From contig JBGZEX010000075.1 in NCBI GenBank assembly GCA_041846495.1, positions 1 to 64,000 of the forward strand: DNA of 64,000 nucleotides. The letters are read 5' to 3'. The notes under the pieces were generated by a model. It saw nothing but the letters and a program-made list of their open reading frames with translations. It was not told the DNA's origin and did no database searches. Shown piece by piece: positions 35,773 to 43,800 of the stretch (positions are counted from its first letter, which is position 1; each line of letters opens with the position of its first letter). Position numbers and translations under genes: made by a program. Source of the DNA: JBGZEX01 sp041846495. GTDB taxonomy: Bacteria; Bacteroidota; Bacteroidia; Bacteroidales; Marinifilaceae.

Positions 35773-37005
35773 TTATTCTTCCGCAAGATCTTTTATTTCC
35801 GTATAGAGAAAATCGTTATAGGGAAATCTTGCGGCATGGATTTCTTTTACGATAACATATAGTTTTTCCCTCAATTCCTCGATATTTTCTTTGTTTTTGG
35901 CGGATATATATACGGAAGGAGTCGTGTTTTTGGATATCCACATGTTTTTTAATTCTTCCATACTGTAGTTCTTCCTTTCTTTCGGACTGAGGTCGTCGGC
36001 TTCTTTCTCTTCGTATTCGAAAGCATCGATTTTGTTGAAAACCGTTAGTTGAGGTTTTGTATTCCCGTTTAAGATTTCATTCAATGTTTCATTGACGACG
36101 TTGAGTTGCTCTTCGAAAAACGGATGAGAGATATCCACTACGTGGACGATGACGTCGGCTTCCCGGACTTCGTCCAAAGTGGATTTGAAGGAATCGATGA
36201 GATTATGGGGGAGTTTACGGATAAATCCTACCGTATCGGATAGGAGCAGAGGAACATTCCGGATGGCGATTTTTCTTACGGTCGTATCTAAGGTTGCAAA
36301 AAGTTTGTTTTCGGCAAAAACATCCGATTTGCTCAAAAGATTCATAAGGGTGGATTTCCCGACATTGGTATAACCCACTAAAGCGACGCGCACTAAATTG
36401 CCTCTGTTCTTGCGCTGTATGCTTTTCTGACGGTCTATTTTTTCGAGTTCCCGTTTCAGATGAGCAATCTTATCCCGTATGATTCTTCGGTCGGTTTCTA
36501 TTTCCCGTTCTCCCGGACCTCTGAGGCCTATTCCTCCTTTCTGGCGCTCAAGGTGGGTCCACATCCCCGTGAGCCTGGGCAACATATATTGATATTGCGC
36601 TAATTCCACCTGTGTCTTTGCATTGGCCGTACGGGCCCTGTTGGCGAATATATCCAAAATAAGATTGGTGCGGTCCAATATTTTCAGTCCCTTGAAGCGG
36701 GAACCGATATTGCGTATTTGAGTGGGCGAGAGTTCATCGTCGAATATGATTAAATCTACGGGATTATTCTCGATGAAGCGGCCGATTTCCTCCAATTTTC
36801 CTTTACCGATATAAGTGGACTGAACGGGGGTATCCAAATTTTGTGTGAAAATTTTTACGGTTTCGGCTCCTGCCGTCTCCGCCAAAAAAGAGAGTTCTTC
36901 GAGATGTTCCATTATTTGCTTGGCATTCGTACTTCCGTTTTGACGAATTACGCCGATTAAAACGGCCTTTTCTTTTTCTTTGGCGGTATAATAGAATTTA
37001 CTCAT
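35773..37005 (-). CDS. hflX: HflX family ribosome-associated GTPase
   Basis: HflX GTPase of 410 residues that binds and splits stalled ribosomes. The N-terminal domain contains TQNLDTPVQSTYIGKGKLEEI and the fold ends with GRGPGERE-like text (GGIGLRGPGEREIETDRR). The G domain has GYTNVGKST (G1), DTVGF (G3) and NKID (G4). A short C-terminal extension follows. It begins about 20 bases after the terminator of the TonB-like gene; no obvious own promoter was found. Confidence 0.95.
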   Translation of the reverse strand: MSKFYYTAKEKEKAVLIGVIRQNGSTNAKQIMEHLEELSFLAETAGAETVKIFTQNLDTPVQSTYIGKGKLEEIGRFIENNPVDLIIFDDELSPTQIRNIGSRFKGLKILDRTNLILDIFANRARTANAKTQVELAQYQYMLPRLTGMWTHLERQKGGIGLRGPGEREIETDRRIIRDKIAHLKRELEKIDRQKSIQRKNRGNLVRVALVGYTNVGKSTLMNLLSKSDVFAENKLFATLDTTVRKIAIRNVPLLLSDTVGFIRKLPHNLIDSFKSTLDEVREADVIVHVVDISHPFFEEQLNVVNETLNEILNGNTKPQLTVFNKIDAFEYEEKEADDLSPKERKNYSMEELKNMWISKNTTPSVYISAKNKENIEELREKLYVIVKEIHAARFPYNDFLYTEIKDLAEE

Positions 37006-37025
37006 ATTCCGTTAAATACAAAACA

Positions 37026-37052
37026 GAGGACCGACATTGCATGTCAGTCCTC
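37026..37052 (-). terminator. Rho-independent terminator after the TonB-like gene
   Basis: A 12-base stem (37026-37037 with 37041-37052) has one G-T wobble on the minus transcript, a three-base loop and a TGTTTTG tail. It lies between the TonB-like gene and hflX. Confidence 0.75.
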
Positions 37053-37072
37053 CGTCTGCAAGCGAGCATAAA

Positions 37073-37768
37073 TCAGTAATTGTTTATTTTAAATACTACC
37101 GGAAGAGTGAAGAAAACTCTTACGGGCTTGTTGCGCTGTTTACCGGGTGTCCATTTGGGCATGCTGGATACTACGCGTACGGCTTCCTTGTCCAAGGACG
37201 GATCGACCCCCTTCAATACTTTTACATTGGATATGCTGCCGTCTTTTTCGACGACGAATTGTACGGTAACCTTGCCTTGAACACCGTTTTCTTGAGCTAC
37301 CATCGGATATTTGGTGTGTTTGGCAATCCATGCCGTAACATTTCCGAAAGGTTTCGGCATTTCTTCCACAACAACGAAAGGAGCTTCTTCTCCCGTAGAC
37401 TCCGTTCCGAATCCTCCGCCGGTATAGTCCGTATTGTCTCCGAATACGCGATTATCCGTTTCGTCTTCGATATTGGTCAAATCCAGATCGTCATCCAAGG
37501 AAATCTCGTCATCTACGATATCGATCAAATCCGTTATTTTCGGAGCAGGAGGTGGAGGTGGAGGCGGTTTCATTTGTTGTTGCGTAACCGGAATAACCTC
37601 TTCTTCTGCTATAAAGGCAGTTGTCGTTTCGATAACTTCCTTCTCTTTTACGGAGGTTTTCCATTCGAAAGCCCCGAAAATGATAGCAAGAGCAAAGATT
37701 AATCCAATCTCAAAGAACATGACTCTCTTGTTCTCCAGGTTTGCTTGTGGATTTTTCTTCGTTTCCAT
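37073..37768 (-). CDS. TonB family energy-transducing protein
   Basis: Inner-membrane TonB-like protein of 231 residues. One TM helix spans about residues 17-36, a proline run PPPPPPPAP is at 67-75, an acidic linker (DEISLDDDLDLTNIEDETD) follows, and the C-terminal TonB domain covers about 145-231 (KYPMVAQENGVQGKVTVQFVVEKDG and WTPGKQRNKPVRVFFTLPV). It transmits proton-motive energy to TonB-dependent receptors; exbB and exbD are not adjacent. The Pro and acid-rich linker would span the periplasm. Confidence 0.93.
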   Translation of the reverse strand: METKKNPQANLENKRVMFFEIGLIFALAIIFGAFEWKTSVKEKEVIETTTAFIAEEEVIPVTQQQMKPPPPPPPAPKITDLIDIVDDEISLDDDLDLTNIEDETDNRVFGDNTDYTGGGFGTESTGEEAPFVVVEEMPKPFGNVTAWIAKHTKYPMVAQENGVQGKVTVQFVVEKDGSISNVKVLKGVDPSLDKEAVRVVSSMPKWTPGKQRNKPVRVFFTLPVVFKINNY

Positions 37769-38135
37769 GATTCTTGTTATGGTTAATATCGTTCTGCTTA
37801 CAATTGCAGCATGTTTTTTCTGTTGTAAAGATAAGCATTTATTTCCATAAATCCAAGAGAATGTCCTCTTTTTATTTTATGTGGCGAGAGTTTCCGGTTT
37901 AAATATCTCACATAAAGTATCCTGAGTTAATATGCAAATAAAACGGACAGAAAGATGATGAATCGATACGGTACGTTTTTTCTTTTTACGTTAAGTTGTG
38001 TGTTATGCTTGTAAAATGGATTTCAAGGCTTGATAGAGAGAGAGGTATTTTAGGTGAAAATCACGAATAACCTGTATTTGTATGAAATAATGGGTTATCT
38101 TTGAATGCGATGAACATATGTAAATCGAATGAAAG
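37769..38135. other. 367-base divergent intergenic region
   Basis: No gene or RNA is recognised between the TonB-like gene and the phosphopantetheinyl transferase. A minus-strand TATCTTTA (37833-37826) may be a degenerate -7 box for the TonB-like gene, and a plus-strand -7 box at 38096 serves the other side. A loose inverted repeat TTATGTG/CACATAA occurs near 37878-37916. Otherwise I see nothing. Confidence 0.35.
38096..38103 (+). promoter_or_regulatory. -7 box of the phosphopantetheinyl transferase gene
   Basis: TATCTTTG matches TAnnTTTG; a TTTG lies 15 bases before it, shorter than the usual 19-21. The ATG at 38136 would follow a leader of about 25 bases. Confidence 0.5.
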
Positions 38136-38813
38136 ATGCTTAGGGCAATGCGGTTGTATATAGGAGGTAAGGGAATTCCGGCTTATAGTACTCTGAAGAC
38201 TTATGTTTATGAGGATGAGTATAGGAATGCGCTGCTTTATCCCCATACGGGATTGAGGCATTTGGGATGGTTGGTGATGGTGCGTTCCGTATTTACGGAT
38301 TTTTTCGGCTGGTCCAAGGATGATTATCGGATTTTAAAGACCGAAGCCGGCAAACCTTTTTGCGATCGAAAGGAGGGGTGGGCATTTTCCGTTTCTCACT
38401 CCGGAGATTATGTGATTGCGGTTTTTTCGGATCGAGGCGATGTGGGGGCGGATATCGAGAAACACAGAGGGGTGAGGATGCCTGTCGCTCGGCGTTATTT
38501 CTCTTCCCACGAATTGGAAATTATAAAAAACGGCGGAGAGGATGCGGAGAAATATTTTTACGATTTTTGGACAATTCGGGAGGCTTATGTAAAATATAGG
38601 GGAGGGCGTTTGGGAGAAATGATGAGGCGTTTTTACGCGGATAAGCAAGGGGTTGCCTACCGTATCCTAACCTATGAAGGAGAAAGTGAAAGTCTTTCCG
38701 TCCTCCCCTTGTATCCGGATGGGAATTTCATCGGTTCGCTTTATTCCGGATTTGTCGTATGTGCAGGCTTGCAAAAGATTGTCGAGGAGGATTTCGTTTG
38801 GGATTTCGTATAA
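38136..38813 (+). CDS. 4'-phosphopantetheinyl transferase (Sfp-type)
   Basis: Sfp/Gsp-type transferase of 225 residues that moves phosphopantetheine from CoA onto carrier-protein serines. SVSHSGD is at 85-91, GADIEKH at 104-110 (Mg-binding Asp and Glu), and FWTIREAYVKYRG at 144-156 with E149 and K153. AcpS, the primary-metabolism enzyme, is shorter and trimeric, so this one may act on specialised carriers such as the acyl carrier protein at 10013; that link is inference. An ATG at 38148 is an alternative start. It converges on asd. Confidence 0.9.
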   Translation: MLRAMRLYIGGKGIPAYSTLKTYVYEDEYRNALLYPHTGLRHLGWLVMVRSVFTDFFGWSKDDYRILKTEAGKPFCDRKEGWAFSVSHSGDYVIAVFSDRGDVGADIEKHRGVRMPVARRYFSSHELEIIKNGGEDAEKYFYDFWTIREAYVKYRGGRLGEMMRRFYADKQGVAYRILTYEGESESLSVLPLYPDGNFIGSLYSGFVVCAGLQKIVEEDFVWDFV

Positions 38814-38834
38814 TTCGAATCCTTTCGTATATCG

Positions 38835-39827
38835 TTAGAGGAAATTTTTTTCGTGAAGATATTCCGCTATCTGCACGGCATTGGTTGCGGCACCTTTTCG
38901 GAGGTTGTCGCTTACGATCCACATATTTACGGCATTCTTCCGGGAATAGTCTTTCCGGATTCTGCCTACGAATACTTCGTTTTTATTTTGGGCGTTTAGG
39001 GGCATGGGGTACTTAGCGGCGGCCGGTTCGTCTTCTACGGTTATTCCGGGCGTCGCTTTCAGTAAATCGATTACGGCATTTACGGAGACCTCCCGCGAGA
39101 ATTCGATATTGACGGATTCCGAATGTCCCCCTGTTACGGGAACTCTTACGGCAGTGGCCGTAATCATGAGCGAGGCGTCGTTGAGGATTTTCCCCGTTTC
39201 GTTTATGATTTTCATTTCTTCTTTGGTATAGCCGTTTTCGAGAAAATCGTCGCATTGGGGAATACAGTTCATGTCTATGGGGTAGGGATAGGCTTTTTCG
39301 CCGATATATCCCCGGCGCTCGTTTTCCAATTGTCGGATTGCTTTCATTCCCGTCCCGGTTACGGACTGGTAGGTGGAGACGACGATTCTTTTTATGCCGA
39401 AAGCCCGGTGGAGCGGAGCTATAACCATGACTAACTGTATGGTAGAGCAATTGGGATTTGCAATAATCTTATCCGTTTTTCGAATGAGAGAGGCATTTAT
39501 TTCCGGTACGATTAATTTTTTTGAAGGATCCATTCTCCATGCGGAAGAATTATCTATGACCGTACATCCTGTGCCTGCAAATTCGGGGGCCCATTTTACG
39601 GAAACATCCGAACCTGCCGAAAACAGGGCCAGGTTGGGGCGTTTTGAAAGAGCCGCTGCACAGTCTTCTATACCGATATCTTCTCCGTTGAATTTTACGA
39701 TATTTCCCAAGGAACGTTTGCTGGCTACGGGTATTAGCGTGCGAACGGGAAATTGCCGTTCTTTCAGGATTTCGATTATTTTTTGTCCTACGACGCCGGT
39801 GGCTCCGATAACTGCTAATTTATACAT
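38835..39827 (-). CDS. asd: Aspartate-semialdehyde dehydrogenase
   Basis: Reduces aspartyl-4-phosphate to aspartate semialdehyde with NADPH, in the lysine, diaminopimelate, threonine and methionine pathway. 330 residues from the chosen start. The cofactor motif GATGVVG is at 8-14, the catalytic C127 in NPNCSTIQ, and an active-site His in VTGGHSES. The frame runs nine codons further upstream, but those ATGs sit within about ten bases of the -7 box at 39852-39859, so translation should begin at 39827. Confidence 0.95.
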   Translation of the reverse strand: MYKLAVIGATGVVGQKIIEILKERQFPVRTLIPVASKRSLGNIVKFNGEDIGIEDCAAALSKRPNLALFSAGSDVSVKWAPEFAGTGCTVIDNSSAWRMDPSKKLIVPEINASLIRKTDKIIANPNCSTIQLVMVIAPLHRAFGIKRIVVSTYQSVTGTGMKAIRQLENERRGYIGEKAYPYPIDMNCIPQCDDFLENGYTKEEMKIINETGKILNDASLMITATAVRVPVTGGHSESVNIEFSREVSVNAVIDLLKATPGITVEDEPAAAKYPMPLNAQNKNEVFVGRIRKDYSRKNAVNMWIVSDNLRKGAATNAVQIAEYLHEKNFL

Positions 39828-39851
39828 TTTGCCTGTTTGAAAATTCATATG

Positions 39852-39859
39852 CAAATATA
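39852..39859 (-). promoter_or_regulatory. -7 box of asd
   Basis: TATATTTG on the minus strand, 25 bases before the chosen ATG. It decides against the two more distal in-frame ATGs. Confidence 0.6.
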
Positions 39860-40010
39860 GAGTTTAATTGATAAGATTTTTTTGGAAACGATGTTTTTAT
39901 TCGGTTCGAAAAGGGAGATTATGCGAGGGGAGCGGAATTTATATCCGGTAATATTATGCAATGGGTTAAAACAGCACGTATTTTGCTGTAATATATGAAA
40001 AACGGTTTTT

Positions 40011-40532
40011 ATGATGTTTATCAGATATTGGTTTGTTTGTTTTTTGGGGATATTTGCTGCTTTCCCCTGTTTTTCTCAAATCGGAAATTCCGTTGATTCC
40101 GTCCTTTTGTACGATGAGTTCGGAAAACCCGTACAATTACCGTTGATAGGAGAGAAGAAATTGTTGCTGTTTTATTTTGATCCCGATCATCCCGGACAAA
40201 ATAGGAGATTGGTGGATTATTTGATGGGTGAAAATATGGATTCTTCGGATATGGGTTGTTATGCCGTAGTGAATCTTTACGATGCCCCGCTTTTATCCAA
40301 AGCGCTTTTGGAAGAAGTGGTTTACGGGGAAGTGGGAAGACTCGGAATAAAAGTTTATTACGATCCCGCCAATATATTGAGTACGAATTGGAAGTTGGGA
40401 GATGTCAATAATAAGTTCGTCGTGATCTTTGTTAATAAAGAAAAATTTATAGAGTTTTATTATACGGGGGAATTGGACGAAGCCTCATTTGACGGATTGA
40501 TTCGTTTGATGGGTATTTATAAAAAAGAGTGA
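40011..40532 (+). CDS. Secreted hypothetical protein, possibly thioredoxin-like without active cysteines
   Basis: I do not recognise the family with certainty. The 173-residue protein has a signal peptide (residues 1-22, FPCFSQ). The order of strands and helices (LPLIGEKKLLLFYFDPDHPGQNRRLVDYL, later NNKFVVIFVNKEKFIEFYYTGEL) recalls thioredoxin-fold proteins such as YtfJ, but no CxxC is present. Only two Cys remain after processing or none in a redox position. Its stop codon lies within the hairpin that ends the opposite-strand riboswitch transcript. No co-directional neighbours. Confidence 0.65.
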   Translation: MMFIRYWFVCFLGIFAAFPCFSQIGNSVDSVLLYDEFGKPVQLPLIGEKKLLLFYFDPDHPGQNRRLVDYLMGENMDSSDMGCYAVVNLYDAPLLSKALLEEVVYGEVGRLGIKVYYDPANILSTNWKLGDVNNKFVVIFVNKEKFIEFYYTGELDEASFDGLIRLMGIYKKE

Positions 40533-40570
40533 ACAAAATTATTCGTAGTTACAGCGATTTTTGTTCACTC
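40527..40570. terminator. Terminator hairpin shared by hypothetical gene and riboswitch transcript
   Basis: A perfect 12-base stem, GAGTGAACAAAA with TTTTGTTCACTC (40527-40538 and 40559-40570), has a 20-base loop. On the minus strand it runs into six T residues, so termination is best for the riboswitch transcript; the plus side has a weaker TCGATTTTT tail. Confidence 0.75.
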
Positions 40571-40650
40571 TCGATTTTTAGGATAATTAAAGGTGAAAAC
40601 AGTTTGCAAGCCTGTAATCCCTGTGCTTTTATCCCGAAAGCAGGTAATTG

Positions 40651-40825
40651 AATATCCGGCAGGTCTTCTGACTTATTCCTGAAGAATGCGCCTTCCCGTT
40701 TTTAATCCGAAACAGTGGCATAATGCATTCTTTTTTCGGAAGTTACAGCAGCGGGTACTGTACGGGATTTTCACCCGTTTCCCTTTTCATTTATGCATTT
40801 TTGTGCGAATAAACACCGGATATTA
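40651..40825 (-). ncRNA. Cobalamin riboswitch without a downstream gene
   Basis: On the minus strand the conserved cobalamin-aptamer blocks are all present: GGGTGAAAATCCCGTACAGT, CCCGCTGCTGTAA, the B12 box GCCACTG, GGGAAGGCGC and GTCAGAAGACCTGCC. A nine-base P1 stem (CCGGATATT at 40825-40817 on one side, 40659-40651 on the other) closes it. Such elements normally repress btuB or cobalamin synthesis genes, yet here a terminator follows within 80 bases and no start codon lies between. The next minus-strand gene is asd, more than 800 bases away. Confidence 0.9.
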
Positions 40826-40828
40826 TTG

Positions 40829-40860
40829 CAAATGTACGTTCTTTATTTATCAATAACAAT
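40829..40860 (-). promoter_or_regulatory. Promoter of the cobalamin riboswitch transcript
   Basis: On the minus strand ATTG (40860-40857), a 20-base spacer and TACATTTG (40836-40829) match the Bacteroidetes consensus. Transcription would start near 40822, right at the riboswitch P1 stem. Confidence 0.65.
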
Positions 40861-40886
40861 AGTAGAACTCGAAAATATGGAAAAAC

Positions 40887-42710
40887 TTATTCTTCCGTAT
40901 TCGTTTTGGATTTTTCCATTCTTTTACGTTGGTTTTCGTCGAGGATGATTTTTCGCAATCTCATGGATTTCGGACAAACCTCCACATATTCGTCTTCCTG
41001 TATGTATTCCAAAGCTTCCTCCAAACTGAATATGACGGGAGGGGCGATATTGGTTTTTTCGTCGGAACCGCTGGCCCGCATATTGGTTAATTTTTTGGAT
41101 TTGCATACATTGATTACGATGTCTTCCGAACGGGTGCTTTCCCCGATGACTTGGCCCGCATATACCTCTTCTCCCGGAGCGATAAAGAATTTTCCCCTGT
41201 CTTGGAGTTTATTGATGGCATAGGCATAGGCTTGTCCGGTTTCCATTGCAATAAGAGAACCGTTGGTACGCATTTCTATTTCGCCCTTATAGGGTTCGAA
41301 TTCTTTGAATCTGTGAGATAAAATAGCTTCGCCTCCGGAGATTGTAAGCAGAGATGCGCGGAGCCCGATAATACCTCTCGAGGGAATTTCGAAGTTCATA
41401 ACGGTGCGTTCGTTCCTGTTCTCCATATTCAGCAGGACGCCCTTGCGTTTTGTCACCATCTCGATGGCTTTGCCGGAATATTCGTCCGGAATATCTATGC
41501 TCAACTCCTCTACGGGTTCGTGTTTTTTGCCCTCGATTTCTTTTATAATGACTTTGGGCTGACCTACTTGAAGTTCATAACCCTCGCGCCGCATGGTTTC
41601 GATGAGTACGCTTAAGTGGAGCACGCCTCGTCCGTATACGATAAAGGAATCGGCGCTTTCGCCCGGACTTACCCTTAGGGCGAGGTTTTTTTCCAATTCT
41701 TTCTCCAAACGTTCCTTAATGTGTCTGGAGGTTACGAATTTTCCTTCTTTCCCGAAGAAGGGAGAATTGTTTATGGTAAACAGCATGCTCATCGTAGGTT
41801 CGTCGATGGCGATGGGGGTAAGAGCTTCCGGATTTTGAAAATCGGCAATCGTATCTCCTATTTCAAAACCGTCGATGCCGACGATTGCGCAGATTTCTCC
41901 CGAATGCACTTCTTCGACTTTGGTTTTTTCCAATCCTTCGAACAGCATCAATTCTTTGATGCGTTTCTTCTCCACGGTTTTCCCGTCTCTTTTGCACAGG
42001 GTTACGGCCATGCCGGAATTCAATGTCCCCCGGGAAAGTTTGCCTACGGCAATACGCCCTATATAAGGAGAATATTCCAAAGAGGTAATAAGCATTTGAG
42101 GTGTTCCGGCTCCCGTTTGCGGAGCGGGGATGTTTTCGATTATCGTATCCAAGAGTACCGTGATATCGGTTGTGGGTTTTCGCCAATCGAGAGACATCCA
42201 GCCTTGTTTTGCACTTCCGTATACGGTCTTGAAATTCAATTGGTCTTCATCGGCTCCTAAGGAATACATGAGTTCGAATACTTCTTCCTGTACCTCGTCC
42301 GGCCGGCAATTCGGCTTATCCACTTTGTTGATGACGACGATTGCTTTTTTGCCCAATCCCAAAGCTTTCTGAAGTACGAAGCGGGTTTGCGGCATCGTGC
42401 CCTCGAAGGCATCCACTAAGAGAAGTACTCCGTCCGCCATATTTAAAACCCGTTCCACCTCCCCTCCGAAGTCCGAGTGTCCGGGAGTATCTATAATGTT
42501 GATTTTGTAGCCGTTGTATCTTACGGATACGTTTTTGGATAAAATGGTGATTCCCCTTTCCCGTTCGAGGTCGTTATTGTCCAAAATAAGTTCTTTCCCC
42601 TGTTTTTCGTTTTCTCTGAAAAGTTTGCCTTGAAGAATCATCTTGTCGACTATGGTCGTTTTCCCGTGGTCGACGTGCGCGATGATGGCGATGTTCCTAA
42701 GTTTTTGCAT
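40887..42710 (-). CDS. typA: Translational GTPase TypA/BipA
   Basis: Ribosome-binding GTPase of 607 residues, related to EF-G and LepA, needed for ribosome assembly or stress growth. The G domain opens AIIAHVDHGKTTIVDKM, with DTPGHSDFGGEV (G3) and INKVDKPNCRPDEV (G4). Domains II, III and V follow and the BipA-specific C-terminal domain ends near 590 (TNMRASGSDEKTNIAPP). Complete and typical. A -7 box lies 21 bases upstream. Confidence 0.96.
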   Translation of the reverse strand: MQKLRNIAIIAHVDHGKTTIVDKMILQGKLFRENEKQGKELILDNNDLERERGITILSKNVSVRYNGYKINIIDTPGHSDFGGEVERVLNMADGVLLLVDAFEGTMPQTRFVLQKALGLGKKAIVVINKVDKPNCRPDEVQEEVFELMYSLGADEDQLNFKTVYGSAKQGWMSLDWRKPTTDITVLLDTIIENIPAPQTGAGTPQMLITSLEYSPYIGRIAVGKLSRGTLNSGMAVTLCKRDGKTVEKKRIKELMLFEGLEKTKVEEVHSGEICAIVGIDGFEIGDTIADFQNPEALTPIAIDEPTMSMLFTINNSPFFGKEGKFVTSRHIKERLEKELEKNLALRVSPGESADSFIVYGRGVLHLSVLIETMRREGYELQVGQPKVIIKEIEGKKHEPVEELSIDIPDEYSGKAIEMVTKRKGVLLNMENRNERTVMNFEIPSRGIIGLRASLLTISGGEAILSHRFKEFEPYKGEIEMRTNGSLIAMETGQAYAYAINKLQDRGKFFIAPGEEVYAGQVIGESTRSEDIVINVCKSKKLTNMRASGSDEKTNIAPPVIFSLEEALEYIQEDEYVEVCPKSMRLRKIILDENQRKRMEKSKTNTEE

Positions 42711-42730
42711 CTTGAATTCAATTTAGGGTG

Positions 42731-42738
42731 CAAATTTA
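42731..42738 (-). promoter_or_regulatory. -7 box of typA
   Basis: TAAATTTG on the minus strand fits TAnnTTTG, 21 bases before the ATG; the leader is therefore about 14 bases. Confidence 0.5.
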
Positions 42739-42896
42739 CGACAATAAATTGAAAATGCGGATTATTCTAAGAATCGAATATTCTTTTTTAACATTGTTTT
42801 CAGGGGAATGCGAAAATGACGGGAATAAAATCGAAAGGTATTCGGAATTCGATGTTTTCGGGAAATGTAAAAAATATCTAAATCGGGAAAAATTCG

Positions 42897-42967
42897 AGGT
42901 CGGTAGCAGATTTGAACTGCTGTACGCGGTTTTGCAGACCGCTGCCTAACCACTCGGCCAACCGACC
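42897..42967 (-). tRNA. tRNA-Cys (anticodon GCA)
   Basis: The 71-base minus-strand tRNA has acceptor GGTCGGT/ACCGACC, an anticodon stem GCGGT/ACCGC around CTGCAAA with anticodon GCA, a T loop with TTCAAAT, and the U73 discriminator typical of cysteine tRNAs. CCA is not encoded. Confidence 0.95.
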
Positions 42968-42983
42968 ATCGATTATTGCTCCG

Positions 42984-43015
42984 CAAAGGTAGGTGTTTTT
43001 TTTGAAATGCCCAAA
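42984..43015 (-). promoter_or_regulatory. Promoter of tRNA-Cys
   Basis: TTTG (43015-43012), a 20-base spacer and TACCTTTG (42991-42984) on the minus strand are a perfect Bacteroidetes primary promoter, 16 bases before the tRNA. Confidence 0.8.
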
Positions 43016-43101
43016 TTTTTACGTTTTTTCTCTTTGAGAAATTCGGGGCTGAAGTCCGTCGGACTCCGGTCGAATTTCCTTGTCGAAAACTCGTTTCCTT
43101 T

Positions 43102-43470
43102 TTAAATTGCGGATTTGTCGACTTCCAAACTTAGGCTTGTAGCTCCGATTTTACCTCCGAGCGGCGGATTGAGTTTGGAGATTTTTATACGGATGGATTC
43201 GGTTTGAGGAAAGTTTTTATAAAGTTCGTTTACGATTCTGTGAGCCAAATGTTCCAAAAGATTGGACGGAATAAAAATTTGTTCTTTGATGATTTTATAT
43301 GCCGTCTGATAATTCAGGGCTCGATTTATGTCGTCGGTGGCTGCTGCTGCCGTACAGTCGTAGGCGATTCGTACATAGACATCGAATTTGTTTCCTACTT
43401 TTCTTTCCGCTGCAAAGCATCCGTGATAGGCAAAAAATTCCATGTTTTCCAATTCGATAATTCCGGTCAT
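43102..43470 (-). CDS. folB: Dihydroneopterin aldolase
   Basis: Folate-pathway enzyme of 122 residues, forming 6-hydroxymethyl-dihydropterin. ENMEFFAYHGCFAAERKVG at 8-26 carries the conserved Tyr-His-Gly and Glu; NYQTAYKII gives the substrate tyrosine, and KLNPPLGGKIGATSLSLE near the end carries the catalytic lysine (PPLGGK; family text is often KPxA). Octameric cytosolic tunnelling fold. No neighbouring folate genes occur in the window. A possible small RNA or leader lies before it. Confidence 0.92.
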   Translation of the reverse strand: MTGIIELENMEFFAYHGCFAAERKVGNKFDVYVRIAYDCTAAAATDDINRALNYQTAYKIIKEQIFIPSNLLEHLAHRIVNELYKNFPQTESIRIKISKLNPPLGGKIGATSLSLEVDKSAI

Positions 43471-43504
43471 CGTGTCGTGTTTTTTTGATTATTAATTATT
43501 GTAT

Positions 43505-43605
43505 TTAAAGGAAAGGGTCGGAATCCCGACCCTTAAACACTTACTAACTACTAACCTAAACCAATAAACTTATGAAAAATCTTTTTCAAAGACGACGCAA
43601 AATTA
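43505..43605 (-). ncRNA. Candidate small RNA or folB leader
   Basis: On the minus strand a -7 box TAATTTTG (43605-43598) is followed by about 60 unpaired-looking bases (rich in GGTTTAGGTTAGTAGTTAG) and a nine-base hairpin AAGGGTCGG/CCGACCCTT at 43534-43526 and 43521-43513, then TTTCCTTT. This looks like a short transcript with a terminator. It could equally be part of the folB leader. I do not match it to a named RNA family. Confidence 0.35.
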
Positions 43606-43800
43606 GTGTTTTTATCGGTATTTGAAATTTTTTCGATGTTAAATTATATTCAAAATATTTATATGCTTGTTTAATACGCATTTAATGCGTGTCATTGAGA
43701 CGGCTGTTTGTTTTTTTTGTGGTTTCGGGGGGAATTTTATTCGAATCATTGCCGGGTTCGTATATTTTAAGTATAATTGTCTTATGTTTCTAAGATTGTT

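Noticed and set aside
43572..43625. A 17-codon ORF (MKNLFQRRRKISVFIGI)
   Set aside because: It has no promoter or recognisable leader-peptide logic and no downstream gene in its direction until rsgA; it overlaps the candidate minus-strand RNA.
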